Shown here one piece after another: positions 1 to 5,591 of a stretch of DNA of 6,217 bases. The stretch spans positions 25,072 to 31,288 of the forward strand of contig JAKIYB010000001.1 of the NCBI GenBank assembly GCA_022708765.1, read 5' to 3'. Each line of letters opens with the position of its first letter. Within the stretch, counting starts at the first letter, position 1. The position numbers and the translations under genes were made by a program. Below the pieces are notes generated by a model. The model was not told the DNA's origin. It searched no databases and worked only from the letters and a program-made list of their open reading frames with translations. Source of the stretch: Armatimonadota bacterium (GTDB lineage Bacteria; Armatimonadota; Hebobacteria; CAIYQO01).

Positions 1-392
1 CCCGCCGCAATAAAGGCTGGGGCCTTTTCGTATGCTGGCGGGTGAAGAGGGCGCGTTATGAGGACAACCTGCTGGAGCAGAACGAAGCCGGCGGCATTTC
101 TATCGGCCATAAAGATACCGATAACCATTTCCTGCGCAATCGCGTCTTCAATAACGCCGGCGCCGGTGTCTATACCCGCGACGAGACCTTCCCCATGGCA
201 CCGCACCGGGGCGTGTATCAGGAGAATATCATCATCGGCAACAACGGCGGCGGGCCACAGGTGGTGCTTGCCGGCGCCGTCCATGACCTACGCTTCATCG
301 GCAACATCTTCGATCCCGCCGAGACGCCGTTCGAGGTTGGGTCCGGGGTGGTGAATTTACACAGAGAAGAAGCCGTCAGCGCAAAAACCTGA
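1..392 (+). CDS. Right-handed parallel beta-helix repeat protein, C-terminal fragment
   Basis: This frame is open from the left edge (first full codon at 3) to a TGA at 390-392, giving the last 129 residues of a longer protein. What is seen is short repeating turns rich in Asn, Gly and aliphatic residues, for example NLLEQNEAGGISIG, HFLRNRVFNNAGAGVY and ENIIIGNNGG. Their spacing of roughly 20-25 residues and N-N or N-x-G turns are typical of right-handed parallel beta-helices (pectate-lyase-like or NosD/CASH type folds). In such proteins the helix commonly binds or cleaves polysaccharide, but no catalytic residues can be assigned from this fragment, and any signal peptide lies outside the window. 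A GTG at 42 could be read as a start, but the coding pattern (NKGWGLFVCWR) continues upstream of it, so the gene is truncated by the window edge. No T-run terminator follows. The kinase gene begins about 100 bases downstream on the same strand. Confidence 0.8.
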   Translation, partial: RRNKGWGLFVCWRVKRARYEDNLLEQNEAGGISIGHKDTDNHFLRNRVFNNAGAGVYTRDETFPMAPHRGVYQENIIIGNNGGGPQVVLAGAVHDLRFIGNIFDPAETPFEVGSGVVNLHREEAVSAKT

Positions 393-492
393 GCAGGTCT
401 TCATCCCCTGTAACGAAATCGTCTGAGGCTGGATTCCCGCACGTCTGAAATCGCTGGTAGGATTATCCTTGACGGATTCATGCGGATAGGTC

Positions 493-2529
493 GTGAGCAT
501 GGATGAGGGACGCCAGCCGGGAGATGCGCATGGGCAATCCGCCGCTGAGGTGATGCGGCGCGTGCGCGCACTGCTGTTACGGGACGACTTGCGTATTGAC
601 CCCGATGACCGCATGATACTCGATGACGTTCTCGCACGGCTTGAGGAGCGGGAATGTCGTGCTCCCGGCGCGCGCCCGGAAGATATCGAGGCCGCAGAAG
701 ATGCCCGACAGCGCCTGCGTATCTACCGACGGTTGACCGATGACGCTCCGAATGCCATTGTCATGGTTAATCGCGAGTCTCGCTTCACCTACGCCAATGC
801 TACCTACCTCCGTTTGCATGAAGTGCCTGAAGATGCCGTTGTTGGACAGGACCTGAAAACGGTCATCGGCGAGGAGCACTACCAGGTGGCCAGAGCGCAA
901 CTGGATCAGGTGTTTCGTGGCGAAACAGTCGAATTTTCCACCTGGTATCACTATCCGTCAGGCAACCGCTACATGCATGTGTATTACTACCCGGTGCATG
1001 TAGACGAAACAGTGCAGGCGGTCGGGGTTATCCTGACGGATATCACCGCACAGGCAAAGATTGAAGAAGCACTGCGTGACAGTGAAGAGCGTTTTTATGC
1101 CTTTTCCGAGGCCTCGACGGAAGGCATCATTATTCATGAGCGCGGCATCATCCTGGAAGTCAATACAGCCATTGCTGAACATCTGGGCTATACGCCTGAG
1201 GAGATGCTGGGGAAATCAGTGCTCGAACTTACGGCGCTTGAATCACGAGAAGAAATGGTCCGCCGCATGTTGGCGCGAGATCCTGGACCATATACTGCCG
1301 TATCCCTGCATAAAGACGGGAGCCACACTATTGGCGAGATCCGCGCACGTGATTTCACGTATAAAGGACGGGCGGTGCGCCTGGTGGCAATTCGCGATAT
1401 TACCGAACTCCGCCATGCGCAAGAACGCCTGGAGGCTCTGCTGGCCAACGCCGAAGCCTGGGCAGCGGAAATGGACGCCGTCATCACATCCATTGCTGAC
1501 GGCGTCATCATATATAACATGGATGGCCTGATAACGCGGATGAATCCCGCCATTACCAGCATCCTCGGATTGTCTACGGAGTCAACGGTGGTACCGCGGC
1601 AGGATATTTTCGCTCAGCAACGCATTGAAACAGCGGAAGGTGCGCCTATTCCCTTTGAAGAACTTCCACACCGGCGCGCGCTGCTAGGTGCAAGCGCAGT
1701 CGGTGAAGTAATGGTACTGTATCTCGAAGCGAGGCAACCGTGCTGGGTCGCGTGCAGCGCGGCGCCGATTCACTCGTTACGCGGTGAATTACTTGGTGCC
1801 GTGCTCACCATCGCGAACATCACCCAAATGCATGCGCTGCAGGAGGAGCGCGAACTGTATGTGCATACCATTTCCCACGATCTCCGCACGCCATTGGCGA
1901 TTATCCGCGGTCATGCGCAATTGATTCGCGACCACATGGTTCAGGAAGAGCAACACGATGAAGCGCAATTTGGGATCGAGGCGATTCTGCGAAGTACACA
2001 GCGAATGAATACTCTCATACAGGACATGGTAGATGTGGCGCGGTTCGAAGGCGGCAAGGTTCAATTACAGCTTCGACCGGTGAATCTTCCCGTCTTCCTG
2101 GGCGATTTGCTCAAGCGTTCGGAAGCTGTGATAGAGACAGAGCGAATCATCGTCGAACAAGCAGGCGTCATTCCTTTCGTGATGGCGGATTACGATCGGC
2201 TGGAACGTATTATCATCAATCTCCTCTCGAATGCGATGAAGTATTCGCCGAAGAACTCGTCGGTAATTGTCCGCATGGAGCGCGCGGGGAACTTGGTCGC
2301 GGTGTCTGTCCAGGATTTTGGTCGCGGCATCCCGGAAGAGGCCATACCTCATCTCTTCGAGCGTTATTACCGTGTTGCCGGGACGGAAAAGGTCGAGGGC
2401 ATCGGATTGGGCCTTTATATCACTCGCCTGTTGGTGAACGCGCATCATGGCGACATCTGGGTAGAGAGCCGGGTTGGGGAGGGTAGCACCTTCACCTTCA
2501 CCCTGCCGATTGCCCGTGACGAAACCTGA
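493..2529 (+). CDS. Cytosolic sensor histidine kinase with three PAS domains
   Basis: A 678-residue protein, numbered from GTG 493. After a helical N-terminus (about 1-75) come PAS 1 (about 78-190), PAS 2 (about 197-308), a coiled-coil-like linker (305-331) and PAS 3 (about 323-448). The HisKA dimerisation/phosphotransfer domain (about 452-518) and HATPase_c (about 562-674) follow. The H-box is HTISHDLRTPL with phospho-acceptor His462; the DxxT after it (Asp463, Thr466) is the motif linked to phosphatase activity. The ATP-binding boxes are complete: N-box NLLSNAMKYS, G1 DFGRGIP, F-box LFERYYR and G2 GIGLGLY. There is no signal peptide or membrane segment, so it should sense a cytosolic signal through PAS ligands or redox cofactors that cannot be named from sequence. 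No response regulator is adjacent (orphan kinase). ATG 499 (two codons in) has an AGG 8 bases upstream and is a better-placed start than GTG 493. No convincing promoter was seen in 393-492. Third codon positions are more AT-rich than in the neighbours. Confidence 0.95.
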   Translation: MSMDEGRQPGDAHGQSAAEVMRRVRALLLRDDLRIDPDDRMILDDVLARLEERECRAPGARPEDIEAAEDARQRLRIYRRLTDDAPNAIVMVNRESRFTYANATYLRLHEVPEDAVVGQDLKTVIGEEHYQVARAQLDQVFRGETVEFSTWYHYPSGNRYMHVYYYPVHVDETVQAVGVILTDITAQAKIEEALRDSEERFYAFSEASTEGIIIHERGIILEVNTAIAEHLGYTPEEMLGKSVLELTALESREEMVRRMLARDPGPYTAVSLHKDGSHTIGEIRARDFTYKGRAVRLVAIRDITELRHAQERLEALLANAEAWAAEMDAVITSIADGVIIYNMDGLITRMNPAITSILGLSTESTVVPRQDIFAQQRIETAEGAPIPFEELPHRRALLGASAVGEVMVLYLEARQPCWVACSAAPIHSLRGELLGAVLTIANITQMHALQEERELYVHTISHDLRTPLAIIRGHAQLIRDHMVQEEQHDEAQFGIEAILRSTQRMNTLIQDMVDVARFEGGKVQLQLRPVNLPVFLGDLLKRSEAVIETERIIVEQAGVIPFVMADYDRLERIIINLLSNAMKYSPKNSSVIVRMERAGNLVAVSVQDFGRGIPEEAIPHLFERYYRVAGTEKVEGIGLGLYITRLLVNAHHGDIWVESRVGEGSTFTFTLPIARDET

Positions 2530-2535
2530 CAGCCC

Positions 2536-2564
2536 TTGGCGGTAATGATGGCGCATGGTATGAT
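2536..2564 (+). promoter_or_regulatory. Sigma70-type promoter of the gapN-like gene
   Basis: The -35 is TTGGCG (2536-2541), the spacer is exactly 17 bases, and the -10 is TATGAT (2559-2564), preceded by TGG, which makes an extended -10 (TGnTATGAT). The predicted transcription start is about 2571. It lies in the 65-base gap after the kinase stop, so the dehydrogenase has its own promoter. No start site has been measured; this rests on motif match and spacing. Confidence 0.6.
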
Positions 2565-2568
2565 GGCG
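2541..2568 (+). repeat. Direct repeat overlapping the gapN promoter -10
   Basis: GGTAATGATGGCG (2541-2553) is followed after three bases by GGTATGATGGCG (2557-2568). The two copies differ only by one extra A, and share an exact 9-base core, ATGATGGCG, at 2545 and 2560. The second copy contains the -10 hexamer. It could be a chance duplication or a tandem protein-binding site. Confidence 0.5.
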
Positions 2569-2584
2569 TCACGATGTCCGTCCT

Positions 2585-2589
2585 GGAGG
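2585..2589 (+). promoter_or_regulatory. Shine-Dalgarno site that decides the gapN start
   Basis: GGAGG lies 5 bases before ATG 2595 and downstream of the earlier in-frame ATG 2574. The upstream ATG has no Shine-Dalgarno sequence and would sit only about 3 bases after the predicted transcription start. This favours ATG 2595, with a leader of about 24 bases. Confidence 0.6.
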
Positions 2590-2594
2590 CCATG

Positions 2595-4187
2595 ATGACC
2601 ACTGTCGCCGCATCTCTTCTCGCCCCCGAAGCGTATCGCCTGCCCGGTCTCATTCAGCAGACGGAGTATCTCTGCAACGGCGAGATCCGCCACTGGGATG
2701 GCCCCTGCCGCGAGGTGTTCTCACCCGTGTGCCACGACGGTAGGCCAGTCGCGATTGGCAGCTTCCCGTTGATGACGGAAGACGCGGCGCTGGCCACGCT
2801 TGATGCCGCCGTGCGCGCCTACGATCAGGGCCGCGGCTACTGGCCCACCTGCACGGTGAGCGAGCGCATCAGTCATGTGGAGCAGTTCGCTTTCCGCATG
2901 CAGGAGGTGCGCGAGGAAGTGGTGACGCTGCTGATGTGGGAGATTGGCAAGAGCCTGGGGGACGCCCGCAAGGAATTCGACCGCACCCTTGATTACATCC
3001 GCGACACGATTGACGCCGTGAAAGAACTGGATCGCGTGTCCTCGCGTTTCGTTATCGAGCAGGACGTGGTGGCGCAGATTCGCCGCGCGCCGCTCGGTGT
3101 CGTCTTCTGTATGGGGCCGTACAATTACCCACTTAATGAAACTTTCACCACTCTCATCCCCGCGCTCATCATGGGTAATACGGCCGTGCTCAAGCCGCCG
3201 CGTCACGGCGTGCTGTTGTACCGGTTGCTGTTGCGCGCCTTTCAGGAGTCTTTTCCGCCTGGTGTCGTCAATACCATCTATGGCGAGGGGAGCAAAATCG
3301 CCGGACCATTGATGGCCTCCGGCAAGGTGGACGTTCTCGCTTTCATCGGTTCCAGCCGCGTGGCCGACGCGCTGAAGGCCCAGCACCCGAAGCCGCATCG
3401 CTTGCGTTGCGTTCTGGGGCTAGATGCGAAAAACGCAGCCATTATCCTGCCCGACGCCGACCTCGACCGCACCGTCACCGAGTGCCTGCTGGGCAGCCTG
3501 TCCTACAATGGTCAGCGCTGCACCGCGCTGAAGATCCTCTTCGTGCATGAGGCGCTGCGCGAAGCGTTCCTGGAGAAACTCGCCGCGGCTGTCTCCGCGC
3601 TGCCCTGCGGCCTGCCCTGGGAGGATGGTGTGAAAATTACCCCGCTGCCGACGTTGAAACAGGTGGCCTATATGCGCGAACTGCTCGATGATGCCGCCGC
3701 CCACGGCGGCGCGGTGGTGAATCCCGGCGGCGGTCAGGCGAACGGCACGCTGATGTGCCCGGCGGTGGTTTGTCCTGTCACGCCGGATGCCCGCCTCTAC
3801 CGTGAGGAGCAGTTTGGCCCGATCGTTCCCATCTGTCCTTTTACCGACCTCGATGAGCCGATGCATTACGTCACCGAGTCGAACTACGGACAACAGGTGA
3901 GCATCTTCGGCGCGGACAGCGCGCAAATCGCCGCTCTCATTGATCCGTTGGTGAACCAGGTCTGCCGGGTGAATATCAACAGCCAGTGCCAGCGCGGCCC
4001 GGACACCTTCCCCTTCACCGGCCGCAAGGACTCAGCCGAGGGCACGCTTTCCGTCTCCGACGCGCTCCGTGTTTTCACCATCCGTACGCTGGTGGCGGCA
4101 AAGCAGACGGACGAGAATAAGCGCATCATCACCGAGATTGTCCGTGAGCACCAGTCAACGTTTCTCTCGACGGACTTTTTGCTTTAG
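2595..4187 (+). CDS. gapN: GapN-like NADP-dependent glyceraldehyde-3-phosphate dehydrogenase (ALDH superfamily)
   Basis: A 530-residue aldehyde dehydrogenase from ATG 2595 (537 from ATG 2574). Non-phosphorylating GapN oxidises glyceraldehyde-3-phosphate to 3-phosphoglycerate and makes NADPH, bypassing GAPDH and phosphoglycerate kinase in the cytosol. Landmarks, numbered from 2595: oxyanion Asn177 in GPYNYP; cofactor-binding Lys200 in LKPP; FIGSS at 251-255; catalytic Cys309 in NGQRCTALK; Glu405 in EEQFGP. The C-terminal NINSQCQRGPDTFPF block (about 460-474) resembles GapN proteins and is not general to ALDHs. The odd point: the position 34 residues before the Cys, where ALDHs carry the general-base Glu (ELGGK), is Gly275 in LGLDAKN, with Asp277 two residues later. 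The length is slightly above the usual 475-500, owing to an N-terminal extension. It has its own promoter at 2536-2564 and ends 4 bases from the convergent antiporter. ALDH membership is certain; glyceraldehyde-3-phosphate as substrate is likely but inferred. Confidence 0.85.
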   Translation: MTTVAASLLAPEAYRLPGLIQQTEYLCNGEIRHWDGPCREVFSPVCHDGRPVAIGSFPLMTEDAALATLDAAVRAYDQGRGYWPTCTVSERISHVEQFAFRMQEVREEVVTLLMWEIGKSLGDARKEFDRTLDYIRDTIDAVKELDRVSSRFVIEQDVVAQIRRAPLGVVFCMGPYNYPLNETFTTLIPALIMGNTAVLKPPRHGVLLYRLLLRAFQESFPPGVVNTIYGEGSKIAGPLMASGKVDVLAFIGSSRVADALKAQHPKPHRLRCVLGLDAKNAAIILPDADLDRTVTECLLGSLSYNGQRCTALKILFVHEALREAFLEKLAAAVSALPCGLPWEDGVKITPLPTLKQVAYMRELLDDAAAHGGAVVNPGGGQANGTLMCPAVVCPVTPDARLYREEQFGPIVPICPFTDLDEPMHYVTESNYGQQVSIFGADSAQIAALIDPLVNQVCRVNINSQCQRGPDTFPFTGRKDSAEGTLSVSDALRVFTIRTLVAAKQTDENKRIITEIVREHQSTFLSTDFLL

Positions 4188-4191
4188 CGGG

Positions 4192-5121
4192 CTACCGTGG
4201 CGTGAGCAGTAGTGTCGTCAGCAGATATCCCGCATACAGCAGCAGCAGCACCACACCTTGCCATGCGGAAATTACCCCGCGCCGGAAGGGGATGGCGGCG
4301 ACCAGTGCGAGGATACCGAACAGGAGGATCATGCGCGCCGCCTGCCAGGAGACGGCGAACGGCGCGATGATGGCGACGATGGCGACGATGACGGCGCCAT
4401 TGTAGATATTGCTGCCCAGCAAGGTGCCCAGTCCCACCTCGTCATGCCCGCGCAGTCGCGCGATGAGCGCCGTAGCCAGTTCGGGCACGGTGGTGCCCAG
4501 CGCAACGATGACAGCGCCGATGATAAACGGCGGAATACCCCATGCGAGTGCAATCTGCTGTGCGCTGCTGACGATCAATCGTCCAGAGAGCATTAGGAAC
4601 AACAGTCCGACGATACAGAACACGATGGCGCGATTGTGGTTCGTTTCTCCCAACACCTCGGCGGCGGCTTGCCTTTGCCTGCGGATATCCAGGATGACCA
4701 GCGTGAGCCAAAAGCCGAAGACGAGTAAGAGAATCAGGCCATCCAGGCGAGACATCATGCCATCAATGATGAGGGCGCCGGTCACGGCAGGGATGAAGAA
4801 TGCGGTCGGCATTTCGCGTCGGACATCAAGCGGCGCCGGGCGCAGGCCTCCGAAGAGCAGCGTGATGCCGAGAATCACAGCGATATTCAGGACATTACTG
4901 CCCAGCACATTGCCGAATGAAAGCTGTGGCATGCCTTCGAGCGCGGAAATCATGGCGACGGCGAGTTCCGGGCTGGAAGTAGCAAACGCTGCAATAGTAG
5001 CGGCGATAATACCCGCGGAGACGCGCGCCCAGCGCGCCAGACCAACGATGCCCCGCACAAACAACTCGCCACCAATAGCGGCGCAGGTGATGCCAGCGAG
5101 CAAGAGGAGATACACAACCAT
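4192..5121 (-). CDS. CaCA-family sodium/calcium (cation) antiporter, YrbG-like
   Basis: A 309-residue, very hydrophobic protein with about ten predicted membrane segments in two homologous halves joined by a hydrophilic loop (about 146-165, IRRQRQ...GETNHN). Each half has the alpha-repeat that forms the ion site in Ca2+/cation antiporters. Alpha-1 has TSSPEL with Glu52 and GNVLGSNVLN with Asn76. Alpha-2 has GTTVPEL with Glu214 and GTLLGSNIYN with Asn238. Both acidic ligands are therefore present. The family exchanges Ca2+ for Na+ or H+ across the inner membrane; which ions are used here cannot be told. The length fits bacterial YrbG-type proteins (about 300-325). The Gly normally opening the G-T-S-x-P-E motif is Ala47 in alpha-1. 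The start is ATG at 5121-5119; no Shine-Dalgarno precedes it and the promoter lies almost on the codon, so the mRNA should be nearly leaderless. The gene is convergent with gapN, with 4 bases between stop codons. Confidence 0.92.
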   Translation of the reverse strand: MVVYLLLLAGITCAAIGGELFVRGIVGLARWARVSAGIIAATIAAFATSSPELAVAMISALEGMPQLSFGNVLGSNVLNIAVILGITLLFGGLRPAPLDVRREMPTAFFIPAVTGALIIDGMMSRLDGLILLLVFGFWLTLVILDIRRQRQAAAEVLGETNHNRAIVFCIVGLLFLMLSGRLIVSSAQQIALAWGIPPFIIGAVIVALGTTVPELATALIARLRGHDEVGLGTLLGSNIYNGAVIVAIVAIIAPFAVSWQAARMILLFGILALVAAIPFRRGVISAWQGVVLLLLYAGYLLTTLLLTPR

Positions 5122-5129
5122 GTGTGTTG

Positions 5130-5158
5130 AGTGTAGCGGGGCTTGTTGCGGGTGTCAA
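5130..5158 (-). promoter_or_regulatory. Sigma70-type promoter of the antiporter gene
   Basis: On the minus strand a perfect -35 TTGACA (5158-5153) is followed by a 17-base spacer and -10 TACACT (5135-5130, 4 of 6 consensus bases). The predicted transcription start is about 5123, only 1-3 bases before the ATG at 5121. Confidence 0.65.
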
Positions 5159-5189
5159 TGGGCGAAAATGGGAACCGAGCGCATGAATG

Positions 5190-5225
5190 GTCGGACAAAT
5201 GTCGCGAGCGTGTGAGCAGTCCGAC
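5190..5225. repeat. Inverted repeat in the divergent intergenic region (outer)
   Basis: GTCGGAC (5190-5196) and GTCCGAC (5219-5225) form a perfect 7-base inverted repeat around 22 bases. It lies between the leftward antiporter promoter and the rightward small gene. It shares bases 5224-5225 with the inner repeat, so the two could not both form hairpins. There is no T-run, so it is not an intrinsic terminator. An operator role is inferred only from position. Confidence 0.45.
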
Positions 5226-5231
5226 ACGCTC
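5206..5231. repeat. Inverted repeat in the divergent intergenic region (inner)
   Basis: GAGCGTGT (5206-5213) and ACACGCTC (5224-5231) form a perfect 8-base inverted repeat with a 10-base spacer. The half-site centres are about 18 bases apart, a size compatible with a dimeric DNA-binding protein. No T-run follows on either strand. It lies just upstream of a possible -10 (TAGAAT, 5248-5253). Confidence 0.5.
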
Positions 5232-5247
5232 AAGGGAAAACACACGG

Positions 5248-5280
5248 TAGAATGGAGCCGCCTGAGAGAGTCGGCAGGCG
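5248..5280 (+). promoter_or_regulatory. Possible -10 element and leader hairpin of the 58-residue gene
   Basis: TAGAAT (5248-5253) matches TATAAT at five of six bases, but no acceptable -35 lies 16-18 bases upstream, so the promoter is weakly supported. About 6 bases further on, CGCCTG (5259-5264) and CAGGCG (5275-5280) form a 6-base GC-rich stem with a 10-base loop. If transcription starts near 5260, this hairpin would be the very 5' end of the mRNA, upstream of the GGAGG at 5296. Confidence 0.3.
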
Positions 5281-5309
5281 CAGACGGAGTAATGAGGAGG
5301 CGCGAAGGC

Positions 5310-5486
5310 ATGAAAGCGACGTTTTACGACGTGAAGACCCGACAGAAAGTGGAAGCCGACGTAACCGAGAAGGTGGTGTATGGCGAGGGTGGGCGTGAGC
5401 GCTATGCGTTTCGTGGGAAAACGGCGGACGGGCGCACGCTGACCAAGTTCGTCAGCAAGGATGACTGGGAGAAGGCGCAGGTCTGA
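5310..5486 (+). CDS. Small uncharacterised protein, 58 residues
   Basis: A short protein beginning MKATFYDVKT and ending DDWEKAQV. The start at ATG 5310 is chosen because GGAGG (5296-5300, inside GAGGAGG) lies 9 bases upstream; the earlier in-frame ATG 5292 has only a GGAG two bases away and would add the unlikely MRRREG. The sequence is rich in charged residues (mildly basic) and alternates polar and hydrophobic residues, suggesting about four beta-strands (around 3-8, 12-24, 30-36 and 42-48), a Gly-rich turn YGEGG (24-28) and a short C-terminal helix (50-57). This would suit a small beta-barrel such as an SH3-like or OB-like fold. There is no signal peptide, membrane segment or cysteine. 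I do not recognise a named family. The strong ribosome-binding site and regular codon use support a real gene. Nothing around it points to a function. Confidence 0.72.
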   Translation: MKATFYDVKTRQKVEADVTEKVVYGEGGRERYAFRGKTADGRTLTKFVSKDDWEKAQV

Positions 5487-5533
5487 AGGCTGATCCCTCG
5501 CGGGACGCGACCCTCGCCATCCCCGTGCCGTGA

Positions 5534-5562
5534 TTGACCGGCGCAGCCGGCTGTGCTACCGT
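5534..5562 (+). promoter_or_regulatory. Probable promoter of the oxidoreductase gene
   Basis: The -35 is TTGACC (5534-5539, five of six bases), the spacer is 17 bases, and the -10 is TACCGT (5557-5562), preceded by TGC, an extended -10. The -10 keeps the conserved T, A and final T but is otherwise poor. The predicted transcription start is about 5569, giving a leader of about 23 bases with GGAGG at 5579-5583. Confidence 0.5.
5541..5556. promoter_or_regulatory. Palindrome filling the promoter spacer, candidate operator
   Basis: GCGCAGCCGGCTGTGC is a 16-base palindrome with one mismatched pair around a perfect 10-base core, CAGCCGGCTG, centred on CpG. It lies between the last base of the -35 and first base of the -10. 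A bound protein would block polymerase. CpG-centred palindromes are typical of LacI-family operators, but no regulator gene is visible here, so the role is inferred. Confidence 0.4.
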
Positions 5563-5591
5563 ATGCCTCGACTGTGGGGGAGGAACGGAGC

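Noticed and set aside
459..469. Short palindrome AGGAT-T-ATCCT upstream of the kinase.
   Set aside because: Only 5-base arms with no promoter context; this is expected by chance.
469..474. TTGACG resembling a -35 upstream of the kinase.
   Set aside because: No -10-like hexamer lies 16-18 bases downstream; that position is already inside the start region.
2721..3398. Long open frame antisense to gapN (225 residues), and a similar one on the plus strand across the antiporter (4409-5215).
   Set aside because: Both lie opposite clearly homologous genes in GC-rich sequence, have no family resemblance, and show low-complexity Arg/Ser/His-rich translations typical of shadow frames.
4140..4180. Hairpin (GTCCGTGAG with CTC-g-ACGGAC) followed by TTTTT at the end of gapN, resembling an intrinsic terminator.
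   Set aside because: The T-run ends before the gapN stop codon at 4185-4187, so termination there would give an mRNA without a stop. The loop is long (17 bases) and the stem has a bulge.
4237..4250. CAG trinucleotide run, and a similar 9-base repeat TGGCGACGA at 4371-4389.
   Set aside because: Both are explained by Leu-rich and Val/Ala/Ile-rich membrane segments coded on the minus strand.
5187..5309. N-terminal extension of the 58-residue protein from ATG 5187 or ATG 5292.
   Set aside because: The extension covers the inverted repeats and the hairpin, has no ribosome-binding site in the right place, and does not continue the beta-rich pattern.
5498..5510. TCGCG-GGA-CGCGA hairpin after the 58-residue gene, considered as a terminator.
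   Set aside because: The stem is only 5 bases and there is no T-run after it.
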